Assembly (NCBI RefSeq): GCF_900070365.1
Contig: NZ_LN850107.1
Location: 6,138,001 to 6,202,000, forward strand
Reading direction: 5' to 3'
From: Alloactinosynnema sp. L-07
Lineage (GTDB): Bacteria; Actinomycetota; Actinomycetes; Mycobacteriales; Pseudonocardiaceae
DNA: 64,000 nucleotides
The position numbers and the translations under genes were made by a program. The notes beneath the pieces are model-generated. The model was not told the origin of the DNA. It made no database searches and saw only the letters and a list, made by a program, of their open reading frames with translations. The stretch's first letter is position 1, and each line of letters opens with the position of its first letter. Below, in pieces: positions 27,448 to 36,128 of the stretch.

Positions 27448-28245
27448 TCAGTAGCCGAAGATGTTGTTCGAGCGCGGCGCCCCGGCCTCGAACTGCTCCT
27501 CGACGTCCTCGTAGCTCTGCCAGCTGTCGCCACCCGCGGGGTCGAGCACGTGCAGCCATGTGCCCTCGGGCGTCCCGTCGGTCTTGGCACCCGCGATGAC
27601 GATCCGGTGCCACGGCGCGCCGGGCACGATCACGCCCTTGGGCCCGTTGTCCAGCAGCTGAAGCCACCCGTCTGGCGTGAAGCACGCGGGTGCGATCAGG
27701 TGCATGTCCACCTGCGCGAGCGCCTGGTCGACCTCCGCGACGGTCGCGCCGTCGCGGTCCAGACCGACGTGATCGCAGAGTGTGTGGTCGTCGAAGTCGG
27801 ACCCGTCCCGGTAGTTGATGATCATCGCGATGGCCGCGGCCCAGCAGGTCGCCTCACTCTGCTGCGTGATGTGCACGACGCCGTGGTCGACCTCGCCCGC
27901 CTGCCACCCCGCTTGGTCCCCGTCGCCGTCGCCGGTGCCGTCGGCGGGGTCGGGCGGACCGGGTTCGAGGGAAACGTGGTCGCGCAGGCCACCCCAGGTC
28001 TGCCTACCGACAACCCCGTCGACCTGCATGTTCATCGCGGTCTGATAGTTACGGACGGCAGCGTCGAGCGCGTCGTCGAACACGCCGGTGTCCTCGCCGT
28101 CCCAGTAGCCCTCCGAGCGGAGGAGCTGTTGCAGATAGGTCACCCAGTCGGACTCGGTCGACCCGGTGCGCAGAAGGATTTCGCCAGCCATTCCGCCAGG
28201 GTCTGCCTGGTCGGCCACACCCGTAATGTCCAGAAGGGCAGCCAT
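27448..28245 (-). CDS. Papain-like cysteine protease with N-terminal peptidoglycan-binding domain
   Basis: A 265-residue two-domain protein. Residues 25-90 match a PG_binding_1 domain (Y-L-Q-Q-L-L-R-S-E-G-Y...G-V-V-G-x-x-T-W). After a Gly/Asp linker, residues 120-240 match the papain-like C39/C70 group: C134 in E-A-T-C-W-A-A-A, H213 in P-W-H-R-I-V and D235 in L-D-P. No signal peptide or membrane segment is visible. A peptidoglycan-binding protease without a Sec signal may leave by another route or be an injected effector. An ATG at 28191 is an alternative start. The gene is monocistronic. Confidence 0.8.
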   Translation of the reverse strand: MAALLDITGVADQADPGGMAGEILLRTGSTESDWVTYLQQLLRSEGYWDGEDTGVFDDALDAAVRNYQTAMNMQVDGVVGRQTWGGLRDHVSLEPGPPDPADGTGDGDGDQAGWQAGEVDHGVVHITQQSEATCWAAAIAMIINYRDGSDFDDHTLCDHVGLDRDGATVAEVDQALAQVDMHLIAPACFTPDGWLQLLDNGPKGVIVPGAPWHRIVIAGAKTDGTPEGTWLHVLDPAGGDSWQSYEDVEEQFEAGAPRSNNIFGY

Positions 28246-28352
28246 CCGCGCGCCCCCACCCCCACACAGGCGCTCCGCGGGCCTGGGTGGGCGGAGTGTG
28301 GTGTGTCGCTCGGTGGTGTTCTGGGGTCCGGTCGGCCGCGTAGGGTCGGGGC

Positions 28353-29168
28353 GTGCGTGAGCTGCCCAAGGAGATGGTGCTGCCGGACGGATTCGTTCCC
28401 CCGGAGCCGCCCGACCCGCCCGCGGTGCCCAAAGACGCCGCGACCGTCATCATTGTTCGCGACGCCGAATCCGGGCCGGAGGTGTTCCTCCTGCGCAGGG
28501 TGGTCGGGATGGCCTTCGCGGGGGGCATGACTGTGTTCCCCGGTGGCGGCGTCGATCCCCGGGACGCGGACGCGACCGTCGCCTGGCACGGCCCGGACGC
28601 GCGGTGGTGGGCGGAGCGCTTCGGGTGTGATCCGGCCACGGCGCGTGCGCTTGTCTGCGCGGCGGTTCGGGAGACCTTCGAGGAGTCCGGCGTCCTGCTC
28701 GCGGGTCCCGACGCGACCCGAGTGGTGTCGGACGCGCGGCCGTTCCACGCGGCTCGCCAGGAGTTGGTCGACCGGAAGTACTCGTTCGCCCAGTTCCTCA
28801 CCGACAACGACCTGGTCCTGCGCGCGGACCTGCTGCGGCCGTGGGCGCACTGGGTCACCCCCGCTGAGGAACCCCGCCGCTACGACACCCGCTTCTTCCT
28901 CGCCGCCATGCCCGAGGGCCAGCACGCCGACGGCGCCACCACCGAGGCCCAGGACGTCGCGTGGCAACACCCTGGCGCCGCCCTCGCCGACTGGGAAGCG
29001 GGCAGACGCGGCCTGATGCCCCCGACGTGGATGGCTCTGGCCGACCTCAACGACCACCCGTCCGTCGCCTCGGCGATGGCGGCTGAACGGACGATCGACA
29101 AGATCATCCCCAGGGTCGTCCGCGACGGCACCAAGGTCCGCGTCGTCCTCGCCGAGGCCGATTCATGA
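28353..29168 (+). CDS. Nudix hydrolase with an extended Nudix box
   Basis: A 271-residue Nudix protein of the NUDT19/RP2p-like group. F-P-G-G-G-V-D at 62-68 begins the Nudix box, and R106-E-T-F-E-E-S-G113 completes it. About 30 extra residues lie between the halves, which is typical of this group. It is expected to hydrolyse a nucleoside diphosphate-linked substrate such as CoA derivatives with a divalent metal. It overlaps the MBL gene by 4 bases, so the two are translated together. Confidence 0.85.
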   Translation: MRELPKEMVLPDGFVPPEPPDPPAVPKDAATVIIVRDAESGPEVFLLRRVVGMAFAGGMTVFPGGGVDPRDADATVAWHGPDARWWAERFGCDPATARALVCAAVRETFEESGVLLAGPDATRVVSDARPFHAARQELVDRKYSFAQFLTDNDLVLRADLLRPWAHWVTPAEEPRRYDTRFFLAAMPEGQHADGATTEAQDVAWQHPGAALADWEAGRRGLMPPTWMALADLNDHPSVASAMAAERTIDKIIPRVVRDGTKVRVVLAEADS

Positions 29169-29950
29169 CCCACCCCGCCTACGGCGTCGTGCGAGCGGTG
29201 ACGCCGTACGCGTCGGTGCTGCTCGAGGACAACCCCGGCACCATGACCCTCGACGGCACCAACACCTGGATCCTGCGCTCCCCAGGCGCGGGCGGGTCGG
29301 TCGTGGTCGACCCCGGTTACGAGGACGAGCCCCACCTGACCCGCGTCCTCGAAGCCGCGGGCCCCATCGAGGCCATCCTCATCACCCACCACCACCTCGA
29401 CCACGTCCAAGGCGCACCCTGGCTCGCCCGGAAGGCCGACGCCCCGATCCGTGCCTACGACCCAGCCCTCTGCCTCGGCGCGGCGCCCCTGGCCGACGGT
29501 GAACGGCTCACCCTCGCCGGTCTGGAGATCGAGGTCGTGCACACCCCCGGCCACACGGCCGACTCCGTCTGCCTGACCGTCGCCCACGACAGCCTGCCCG
29601 CCGTCCTGACCGGCGACACCGTGCTCGGCCGGGGCACCACGGTCATCGCCCCACCCGACGGCGACCTAGGCGCCTACCTCGACTCACTCGAGACCCTCCG
29701 CCGGTTGCCCGGCGTGGTCCTGCCCGGCCACGGACCCGACCTGCCCGATCTGCCCGCGGTCGCGGCCCAGTACCTGGCCCACCGAACCCAACGCCTCGAC
29801 CAGATCCGAGCCGCCCTCACCACCCTTGGCCCGGACGCGTCCCCGCGCCAGGTGGTCGAGGTCGTGTACGCCGACGTCGACCAGTCCCTCTGGCCCGCCG
29901 CCGAGTGGTCGGTCCGCGCCCAACTGGACTACTTGCGCCGCTCACCCTGA
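29165..29950 (+). CDS. MBL-fold metallohydrolase (Rv3677c/LACTB2-like)
   Basis: A 261-residue metallo-beta-lactamase-fold hydrolase. Metal ligands are H75-H-H77-L-D79-H80, H in T-P-G-H-T near 130, and D in L-T-G-D-T near 155; the later H is in L-P-G-H-G-P. The C-terminal winged-helix segment (Q-V-V-E-V-V-Y...Q-L-D-Y-L) is typical of LACTB2-like proteins, some of which are RNA endonucleases. The ATG overlaps the Nudix stop. In mycobacteria this gene lies beside crp, whereas here a clamp paralog and a transporter gene intervene. Confidence 0.88.
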   Translation: MTHPAYGVVRAVTPYASVLLEDNPGTMTLDGTNTWILRSPGAGGSVVVDPGYEDEPHLTRVLEAAGPIEAILITHHHLDHVQGAPWLARKADAPIRAYDPALCLGAAPLADGERLTLAGLEIEVVHTPGHTADSVCLTVAHDSLPAVLTGDTVLGRGTTVIAPPDGDLGAYLDSLETLRRLPGVVLPGHGPDLPDLPAVAAQYLAHRTQRLDQIRAALTTLGPDASPRQVVEVVYADVDQSLWPAAEWSVRAQLDYLRRSP

Positions 29951-30099
29951 CGAGCCCCGGTCTCGAGCCCACAGCCACACCCGATGGGCGTCGGGTCGGC
30001 CTGCGTGGCGAGCAGGCCTGCCGGGTCGCGAACCCGCTGGGCGGTCGGATTCGGTCGTCGGGTCGGCTTGGGTGGGACCCTGCCCGCGACGTGCACCGG

Positions 30100-31203
30100 T
30101 CAGGTCGTCTTCGGGGGCAGCATCGGCATGATGATGTACCTGAGATCCACCTCCCCAGGCTCGACCGCCGTCACGACCGTGGCGCGCATGCCCGGCTGGA
30201 TGGCGAGGTGGACGCGGCGGCCTGCGAACGGGCGTAAGGCGTCGATCAGGTAGCGGGCCTGGTAGGACGGGCTGGTGCGGCCGCCGTCGATGGTGGCTTT
30301 GACCGATTCCTCGGCTTCACCAGTCTGGCGGTCGGCGGTGCGCAGGCGCAGGTGGGTGTCGCCGACCTCGACGGAGACGACGCCGCGGGTGTCGGTGAAG
30401 AGGGCGACTCGGCGGGTGGCGTTGCTGAACGTGTCGGCGTCGAGTTCGACATGGGTGTCGACGTCGGCGAGGGCCAGCTTGGTCTCGGTGAGGTAGCTGC
30501 CGTCGAGGACCGCGGTGGTGACCACCATGTCGTCCCAGGTCAACGCCAGGCGGTTGGCGTCGACACCGATCGAGACCGAGCCGTTGACCTGTTTGCCGAC
30601 CTCGGCCAGCAGGGTGGCCGGGATCAGCGCGTCCACCTCGGCCGACGCCGATCCGGGTTGCCAGGGGATCGTGGCGATGGCCATGCGGTAGCGGTCGGTG
30701 GCCCGCAGGACCAGGTTCGGCCCCTCCGACCGGACGCGGACACCGGTGAAGATCGGCAGTGCTTCGTCTCTGGCGGCGGTGGCGGCGACCGTCGACAGGG
30801 CCGAGGCGAGCAGGCGAGCCGACACCGAGCCGCCCGCAGCAGGTGGCGAGGGGACGCCGGGGTGCAGTTCGACGTCGAGCAGGGGGAGGGCGAAGCGGGC
30901 ACCCTCGGCCCGGATGGCCAGTCGGGTGCCTTCGACGACCAGCCGGACCTGTGGTTGCTCTAACGCCTTCAACGTCTCGGCCAGGGGCTTGGCCGGGACC
31001 AGGATCTGACCCTCCGAGTGGACGAGCGCGTCGCACGTGACCCGGGCGGTGCGCTCGCGATCGTTGGCGGCGAGCTCGACGCCCTGTGCCGTGGCGGTCA
31101 GCAGGAGGCCGCTGAGCACAGGGTCGACGAGCTTGCCGGGCACGAGTCGGATGACGTCGGCGGCGGCGGTGGCCAGCTCGGCGGTGGTGATCGTCAGGTC
31201 CAT
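30100..31203 (-). CDS. DnaN-like DNA polymerase sliding clamp paralog
   Basis: A 367-residue protein with the three-domain beta-clamp architecture. It starts M-D-L-T-I-T-T-A-E-L and has A-T-D-R-Y-R-M-A near residue 165, the hallmark of domain II. It ends Y-I-I-M-P-M-L-P-P, corresponding to the M-P-M-R end of the protein-binding groove. No dnaA, recF or gyrB is adjacent and the conserved crp neighbourhood surrounds it, so this is very likely a second, non-oriC clamp. A perfect DnaA box, TTGTCCACA, lies 40 bases upstream. It may serve repair or translesion polymerases; that role is inference. Confidence 0.88.
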   Translation of the reverse strand: MDLTITTAELATAAADVIRLVPGKLVDPVLSGLLLTATAQGVELAANDRERTARVTCDALVHSEGQILVPAKPLAETLKALEQPQVRLVVEGTRLAIRAEGARFALPLLDVELHPGVPSPPAAGGSVSARLLASALSTVAATAARDEALPIFTGVRVRSEGPNLVLRATDRYRMAIATIPWQPGSASAEVDALIPATLLAEVGKQVNGSVSIGVDANRLALTWDDMVVTTAVLDGSYLTETKLALADVDTHVELDADTFSNATRRVALFTDTRGVVSVEVGDTHLRLRTADRQTGEAEESVKATIDGGRTSPSYQARYLIDALRPFAGRRVHLAIQPGMRATVVTAVEPGEVDLRYIIMPMLPPKTT

Positions 31204-31242
31204 GAGCCGAAGGTAGCTCGAATCACCGACACCCGCGAAAAG

Positions 31243-31251
31243 TTGTCCACA
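31243..31251 (+). promoter_or_regulatory. Consensus DnaA box upstream of the clamp paralog
   Basis: TTGTCCACA, the actinobacterial DnaA-box consensus, is centred about 44 bases before the clamp start and 7 bases beyond the end of the MFS gene. DnaA could regulate the clamp gene. A single 9-mer can also arise by chance. Confidence 0.45.
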
Positions 31252-31257
31252 GGCCCG

Positions 31258-32499
31258 CTAGACCAGGGCGGGCTCCCGCACGGAAGGCGCCGTGTGCATG
31301 TCGACAACCGTGTCCCGCCGGGCGTAGACGATGCCCGCGAACAGCAGGCCCGCCGCGCTGGCGGCGAAGTAGGACGACGTCAGGCTGACGTTCTCCACCA
31401 GGTACCCGCTCACCGACTGCCCGAGCGCCAGACCCAGCGTCACGGCCGTGATGACCCAGCCGAACGCCTCCGTGGCCGTCCCCTTCGGCGCGACCAGTTC
31501 GATCGCCGCCGAGTGGGCGGTGGCCTGCGGGGTGATCAGGGTGCCGACGAGCAGCAGCGCGACGCCCAGCCCGATCAGCGAGGTCGGGATGGCCAGCACC
31601 AAGGTGGTCAGGGCGAACCCGCCGAGCAGGACCGGCAGCCGCAGCGACATCGCCCGCGGCCACGGCCTGACCCCGTAGAGCACGCCGAACACCACCGAGC
31701 TGACCGACCACAGTCCGAGCAGCAGACCACCCACGGGCGCGTTCCCGGCGTGCGTGGCCGCGGCGGGCACCGCGACCTCGATGAACCCGATCGTCACGCC
31801 GAAGCCCATCGCAGCCAGGGCGACGGTCCGCATGCCGGGGGCGGCCAGCGCGCCGAGCGGACCGGTGCCGCTCACCTGCGCGCGGTCCGGCCGGAACGTG
31901 CGCACCGTCGGCATCAGGGCGAACGAGACACCGCCCGCCACCATGCAGGCCGACGCGGCGACCACGCCGGTACCCGCCCACGGCATCGCGACGAGCAGGC
32001 CCGCCAGAGCGGGTCCGAGGATGAAGAAGACCTCCATGCTGATCGACTCGTACGCCAAAGCCGCGTTGCGCGCGGACCCGGGAGGCAGCAGCCGGGTCCA
32101 CATCGCCCGGGACGCCGAGCCGATCATCGGCTCCGTCGTGCCGATCGCGAAACCCAGCGTGACCAGCACGAACGTCGACGCGTGCGACTCGATGGCGAGC
32201 ACGCCCAGCGCGACGAACGCGGTGAACACCGCCGAGGTGATCAGCAGCGGCCGGGTCGGGCCGACCCGGTCCATGATCCGGCCTTGGGCCACCGAGCCGA
32301 CCGCCACACCCACGAGGCTGCCCGCCGAGACCAGCCCGGCGATCGCGAACGAGCCAGTGGCCCGCTGCACGTAAAGCAGCATCGACAGGCCCACCATCGC
32401 GATCGGCAGCCTGCCGACCAGCGCGGACAGCACAGGACCCCGCGCTCCCGGGGTGGTGAGCGCGGTGCGGTAGTCAGCGAGGCCTGCGGAGTGGGACAT
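31258..32499 (-). CDS. MFS exporter under a palindromic operator
   Basis: A 413-residue major facilitator with about 12 transmembrane helices and the loop motif G-R-I-M-D-R-V-G-P-T-R-P near residues 72-83. A hydrophilic linker near 195-215 separates the halves. The ATG at 32499 is chosen because the upstream part of the frame overlaps a dense set of dyads. Three GTACCAG/CTGGTAC half-sites lie immediately upstream. It resembles the MFS gene at 7608-8837 in size and motif. The substrate is unknown; drug or metabolite export fits the operator pattern. Confidence 0.87.
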   Translation of the reverse strand: MSHSAGLADYRTALTTPGARGPVLSALVGRLPIAMVGLSMLLYVQRATGSFAIAGLVSAGSLVGVAVGSVAQGRIMDRVGPTRPLLITSAVFTAFVALGVLAIESHASTFVLVTLGFAIGTTEPMIGSASRAMWTRLLPPGSARNAALAYESISMEVFFILGPALAGLLVAMPWAGTGVVAASACMVAGGVSFALMPTVRTFRPDRAQVSGTGPLGALAAPGMRTVALAAMGFGVTIGFIEVAVPAAATHAGNAPVGGLLLGLWSVSSVVFGVLYGVRPWPRAMSLRLPVLLGGFALTTLVLAIPTSLIGLGVALLLVGTLITPQATAHSAAIELVAPKGTATEAFGWVITAVTLGLALGQSVSGYLVENVSLTSSYFAASAAGLLFAGIVYARRDTVVDMHTAPSVREPALV

Positions 32500-32501
32500 G
32501 C

Positions 32502-32537
32502 GTACCAGTATGCCGCACTCTGGTACGGCCGTACCAG
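32502..32537. promoter_or_regulatory. Three-half-site operator of the MFS gene
   Basis: CTGGTACGGCCGTACCAG at 32520-32537 is a perfect 18-bp palindrome. A third half-site, GTACCAG, lies at 32502-32508, directly before the start codon. The spacing lets a dimeric TetR- or MarR-type repressor bind in two registers. No regulator gene is adjacent. Confidence 0.7.
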
Positions 32538-32539
32538 TT

Positions 32540-32889
32540 ATTTTCGGTGGTTTGAGACACCCGAGTGCGGGGTAAGTCTCGTTTGGATAACGAGAAGTTG
32601 GTTTCTGAGTGGACTCAGGCAACGAAACTCCGCGCCCAGGAGTCCATGAGGGTGATAACCCTTGAGTTCAGGGCAGGGGACTTGCGAAAGTTCCTGAGTA
32701 GACCGTCACGGCCGAGTGGCGGAACGCGATAGGCCGAGTGACGTCGAAGAGTTCCTCCGGGAGACAGGGTTCGGGGCCCGAGCCGGAGGGCGGGGAGCGT
32801 GAGCCGTCGGGGGATGGCCCGCGCAAAGTATGAGAGGTCGGTGCGCCGCGTCGGGGGCGGCGCCCGACCTCTCGTCTTGTCTCAGACCA
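32540..32889. other. Gene-free interval rich in dyads and hairpins
   Basis: About 350 bases hold no supportable gene. Short dyads occur at 32578-32594 (CTCGTT-N5-AACGAG) and 32605-32618 (CTGAGT-GG-ACTCAG). Further along, CGTCAC/GTGACG with inner GGCC pairs, GGTTCG/CGAGCC and GGACTT/AAGTTCC hairpins follow in series up to the terminator at 32832. The series could be a long 5' leader of the MFS mRNA (minus) or a small RNA ending at the hairpin (plus). I could not match it to a known riboswitch. Confidence 0.4.
32832..32873. terminator. Strong hairpin terminator downstream of crp
   Basis: A 17-bp stem with one bulged T (32832-32849 with 32857-32873), 17 bases past the crp stop. It is flanked by GTCTTGTCT on the plus side, so it could end transcripts from either direction. 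Confidence 0.8.
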
Positions 32890-33564
32890 TTAGCGCGCGC
32901 GGCGGGCCAGGCGCTCCGGGTCGAGGATCAGCACACTCTTGCCTTCCAGCCGCAGCCAGCCGCGGTGGGCGAAGTCGGCGAGCGCCTTGTTCACGGTCTC
33001 GCGAGAAGCGCCGACGTACTGGGCGATCTCCTCCTGCGTCAGGTCGTGGGTGACCCTCAGCAGGCCCGCCTCCTGGCTGCCGAACCGCTGCGCGAGCTGC
33101 AGCAGCGCTTTGGCCACGCGGCCGGGCACGTCGGTGAAGATCAGGTCAGCCAGCATGCCGTTGGTGCGGCGGAGCCTGCGCGCGATCACCCGGAGCAGCT
33201 GCTCGGCGATCTCGGGCCGGGTCGCGATCCACTGCCGCAGGGCGGGCCGGTCCATCGTGACCGCGCGGACCTCGGTGACCGTGGTCGCCGTGGAGGTGCG
33301 CGGTCCCGGGTCGAAGATCGACAGCTCGCCGAACATGTCGGACGGTCCGAAGATGCCCAGCAGGTTCTCCCGGCCGTCCGGAGACTTGCGGCCGAGTTTC
33401 ACCTTGCCCGATTGGATGATGTACAGCCGGTCGCCCGGCTCGCCTTCGGCGAAGATCACGTGTCCCCGTGGGAACTCCACGGACTCGAGCGTCTGTGCGA
33501 GCGCTTCCGCCGCGGCAGGCTCGACCCCTTGGAAGATGCCCGCGCGGGCCAGGGTCTCATCCAC
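32890..33564 (-). CDS. crp: Crp/Fnr-family cAMP receptor protein
   Basis: A 224-residue global regulator with the same length as M. tuberculosis CRP (Rv3676). The cAMP pocket motif [17 protein letters not shown] lies near residues 78-94. The long dimerisation helix follows, then the winged helix-turn-helix with [18 protein letters not shown] as the recognition region. AGGAGG precedes the ATG. It keeps the conserved neighbours nth and the small membrane protein. Confidence 0.95.
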   Translation of the reverse strand: MDETLARAGIFQGVEPAAAEALAQTLESVEFPRGHVIFAEGEPGDRLYIIQSGKVKLGRKSPDGRENLLGIFGPSDMFGELSIFDPGPRTSTATTVTEVRAVTMDRPALRQWIATRPEIAEQLLRVIARRLRRTNGMLADLIFTDVPGRVAKALLQLAQRFGSQEAGLLRVTHDLTQEEIAQYVGASRETVNKALADFAHRGWLRLEGKSVLILDPERLARRAR

Positions 33565-33720
33565 CTCGGTCCTCCTGTGTTCACCTCGGCGCGCGCGTCG
33601 AATGCCGCGCCGATCACTCCTGTAAGTGTAGGGCGTCCGCCAGGTTTGCCCTGGCGGCTCGCCGTCCGCGCGGTCGCACGTTCGGCGGGTATAGATCGCC
33701 CAGTTGGATGACCCTAGCGT

Positions 33721-33972
33721 CTATGGGCGGCCCTTGCGACCGCGCAGCTTCGCGGCACGCCCGCCGAGCCTGCGCAGGCGGAAGAGTTCGAGCGCGCGAC
33801 CGATGCCGTGGCCGTAAAGTGCGCGGACCTCGTCGGGCCGGGCGCTCTCGAGGAACTCCTCGACATCGGTCTCCTGGACCGCGACGTGCCGTAGCCGGGT
33901 TTCCACGCGCTCCATGAACAGCGCGAAGAACATGATCACAACGGGTACCGCGAACACGAACCAGACAGCCAT
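33721..33972 (-). CDS. Small membrane protein (Rv3675 position)
   Basis: An 83-residue protein with one transmembrane helix at residues 2-19 and a basic cytosolic tail ending R-L-G-G-R-A-A-K-L-R-G-R-K-G-R-P. It sits between crp and nth exactly where Rv3675 lies in M. tuberculosis and on the same strand as crp. Similarity is weak outside the helix and the function is unknown. The 156-base gap to crp probably holds the crp promoter. Confidence 0.7.
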   Translation of the reverse strand: MAVWFVFAVPVVIMFFALFMERVETRLRHVAVQETDVEEFLESARPDEVRALYGHGIGRALELFRLRRLGGRAAKLRGRKGRP

Positions 33973-34075
33973 ACTCGTCGATCCTCGCTCGTCTCGTCGT
34001 CCGGATTCTCGATGGTCTGCTCGATAGACGTCTGGGGCACAGATCGGGTTGTCCGACGGCCCGTAGGCTAGCGAG

Positions 34076-34873
34076 GTGCCTCCGACGACCCGCCGCCCGC
34101 CCCGTGCAGCCGCCGCGACGGAGGGTGAACCCAGTCTCTCTCTGACCCGCCGCGCCCGCCGGATGACGCGCGCGCTCGCGGAGGGCTATCCCGACGCGCA
34201 CTGCGAGCTGGACTTCACCACCCCGCTGGAGCTGGCGGTGGCCACGATTCTGTCCGCGCAGTGCACCGACGTGAGGGTCAACCTGACCACGCCCGCGCTG
34301 TTCGCGAAGTACCGAACGGCCGCCGACTACGCGGGCGCCGACCGGCTGGAGCTGGAGGAGATGATCCGGCCGACGGGCTTCTACCGGAACAAGACCACCT
34401 CGCTCATCGGCCTCGGCGCGGCGCTGGTGGAGCGGTTCGGCGGCGAGGTGCCCGCCAAGCTCCCCGACCTGGTGACGCTGCCCGGGATCGGCCGCAAGAC
34501 CGCCAACGTGATCCTCGGCAATGCGTTCGGCGTGCCCGGCATCACCGTCGACACCCACTTCGGCCGGTTGGTCCGGCGGTGGAAGTGGACAGCGGAAGAG
34601 GACCCGGTCAAGGTCGAGCACGCCATCGGTGAGCTGGTTCCGCGCCGCGACTGGACCATGCTGTCGCACTGGGTGATCTTCCACGGCCGCCGTGTCTGCC
34701 ACGCCCGCAAGCCCGCGTGCGGCGCCTGCCTGCTGTTCCGCGACTGCCCCTCCTACGGCGCGGGCCCGATCGAGCCCGCCGAGGCGGCGAAGCTGGTCAA
34801 GGGCGTCGAGGCCGAGCACCTGATCGAGCTCGCCGAGCGCACGCGCGACGGCTACCGCCCGGGTAAGCAGTGA
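34076..34873 (+). CDS. nth: Endonuclease III
   Basis: A bifunctional DNA glycosylase/AP lyase that removes oxidised pyrimidines in base excision repair. The helix-hairpin-helix L-P-G-I-G-R-K-T-A carries the catalytic lysine K141, and D159 in T-V-D-T-H is the catalytic aspartate. The [4Fe-4S] cluster uses C208, C215, C218 and C224 in the C-x6-C-x2-C-x5-C pattern. The GTG at 34076 has no ribosome-binding site, so a leaderless or slightly later start is possible. Its stop overlaps the thioredoxin-like gene (GTGA). Confidence 0.95.
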   Translation: MPPTTRRPPRAAAATEGEPSLSLTRRARRMTRALAEGYPDAHCELDFTTPLELAVATILSAQCTDVRVNLTTPALFAKYRTAADYAGADRLELEEMIRPTGFYRNKTTSLIGLGAALVERFGGEVPAKLPDLVTLPGIGRKTANVILGNAFGVPGITVDTHFGRLVRRWKWTAEEDPVKVEHAIGELVPRRDWTMLSHWVIFHGRRVCHARKPACGACLLFRDCPSYGAGPIEPAEAAKLVKGVEAEHLIELAERTRDGYRPGKQ

Positions 34874-35451
34874 ACCTCCGCTGGGCGTTGGTCGCGGTGA
34901 TCCTGCTGGTGGCGGGGGTCATCGCGCTGTGGCCACGAGACAAGACGACCCCGCAGCCGCCCGCGCCGGACTTGAGCGCGGCCCGCGCGGCGGCAGCCTT
35001 GGCGCCGTGCGCGACTGACGGCAAAGTGGCAGCGCTCAGCGGCGCGACAGCGGAGTGTCTGGCAACCGGCGCCAGGGTCGACCTCGGTGCCGCGGTGGGC
35101 GACAAGCCAGTCTTGGTGAACGTCTGGGCGACGTGGTGCGTGCCCTGCCGCGAGGAACTGCCCGTGCTGGCCGAGTACGCGGCCGGGCCGGACGCCGTCG
35201 CGGTGGTCGGCCTCGCGGTCAAGAGCCCCCCGGCCGACGCGCTCGGCCTGCTGCGCGACCTGGGCGTGCGGTTCCCCAACCTGCTCGACACCGACGGCTC
35301 GGCCGAGCGCGCCCTGAAGCTGCCCGTGGGCCTGCCCGCGTCGTACCTGATCGCCGACGGGACCGTCACGCTGATCGCCGAGCCGAGGATCTTCACCTCG
35401 GTCGACACCGTGCGCGCCGCCGTCACCCGCTACCTCGGAGAGGCACGATGA
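34870..35451 (+). CDS. TlpA-like membrane-anchored thioredoxin (Rv3673c-like)
   Basis: A 193-residue extracytoplasmic thiol-disulfide protein. One N-terminal transmembrane helix (4-21) is followed by a thioredoxin fold with the active site W-C90-V-P-C93. Additional cysteines C47 and C63 lie before the fold. Its GTG overlaps the nth stop and its own stop overlaps the Nudix start, giving a tightly coupled nth-tlpA-nudix operon, as in mycobacteria. It probably keeps exported thiols reduced or supplies reductant for cytochrome maturation. Confidence 0.9.
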   Translation: MNLRWALVAVILLVAGVIALWPRDKTTPQPPAPDLSAARAAAALAPCATDGKVAALSGATAECLATGARVDLGAAVGDKPVLVNVWATWCVPCREELPVLAEYAAGPDAVAVVGLAVKSPPADALGLLRDLGVRFPNLLDTDGSAERALKLPVGLPASYLIADGTVTLIAEPRIFTSVDTVRAAVTRYLGEAR

Positions 35452-36128
35452 CCTACGGACCGCTGGTCGATCCCGCCGAGCTCCCGAACTGGCTCGCGCC
35501 CCTGGTCAAGGCCACCGCCGACCTCGACCCCGCGATGTGGCGCCGATTCTCCGTCCCCGACGAGAATTCCCGTGACGCCGCCGTGCTGATCCTGCTCGGC
35601 GAGGGGCCCGACGGCCCTGACGTGCTGTTACAGCTGCGAGCCGACGGCAACGACAAGCATTCGGGGCAGGTTGCCTTCCCCGGCGGCAAGTCCGAGGACT
35701 ATGACGACGGACCCGTCGGCACGGCCCTGCGCGAGGCCGTCGAGGAGACCGGAGTCGACCCGGCGGGAGTGCTCCCGGTCGCGGTGGTCCCGCCCCTGCA
35801 CATCCCGGTGTCGAGATTCCATGTGACGCCGGTGATCGCCCACTGGGAGCGGCCGAGCCGGGTCTGGGCGGTCGATCCGGCCGAGACCCAGGCGGTGGCC
35901 CGCGTGCCGATCTCGCACCTGGCCGACCCGGCCAACCGGTTCATGATCCGCCACCCGTCCGGGTTCACCGGGCCCGCGTTCGCGGCGCCGGACATGCTCG
36001 TCTGGGGCTTCACCGCGGGACTGCTGACGCTGCTCATCGCCACCGGCGGGTGGGAGCAGCCGTGGGACCCCACCGACGTGCGCGACCTGGAGACCACCTG
36101 GCGGGCCCTGACCACGCGTCAGGCGTAG
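35448..36128 (+). CDS. Nudix hydrolase, CoA pyrophosphatase type (Rv3672c-like)
   Basis: A 226-residue enzyme with the complete Nudix box: G-G-K beginning at 79, R95-E-A-V-E-E-T-G102 ending it. The UPF0035-like motif around L-L-Q-L-R...H-S-G-Q-V-A-F-P-G-G marks the CoA pyrophosphatase group, which cleaves CoA to phosphopantetheine and 3',5'-ADP. The ATG overlaps the preceding stop by ATGA. In mycobacteria marP follows directly; here a DUF6292 gene and a desaturase remnant intervene. Confidence 0.9.
   Translation: MTYGPLVDPAELPNWLAPLVKATADLDPAMWRRFSVPDENSRDAAVLILLGEGPDGPDVLLQLRADGNDKHSGQVAFPGGKSEDYDDGPVGTALREAVEETGVDPAGVLPVAVVPPLHIPVSRFHVTPVIAHWERPSRVWAVDPAETQAVARVPISHLADPANRFMIRHPSGFTGPAFAAPDMLVWGFTAGLLTLLIATGGWEQPWDPTDVRDLETTWRALTTRQA

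Noticed and set aside
31018..32649. Plus-strand frame rich in D, R and H opposite the MFS gene
   Set aside because: It mirrors the hydrophobic helices of the transporter and has no motif.
32640..32830. Known riboswitch (cobalamin, c-di-AMP or M-box)
   Set aside because: None of the conserved core strings of these classes could be found by eye.
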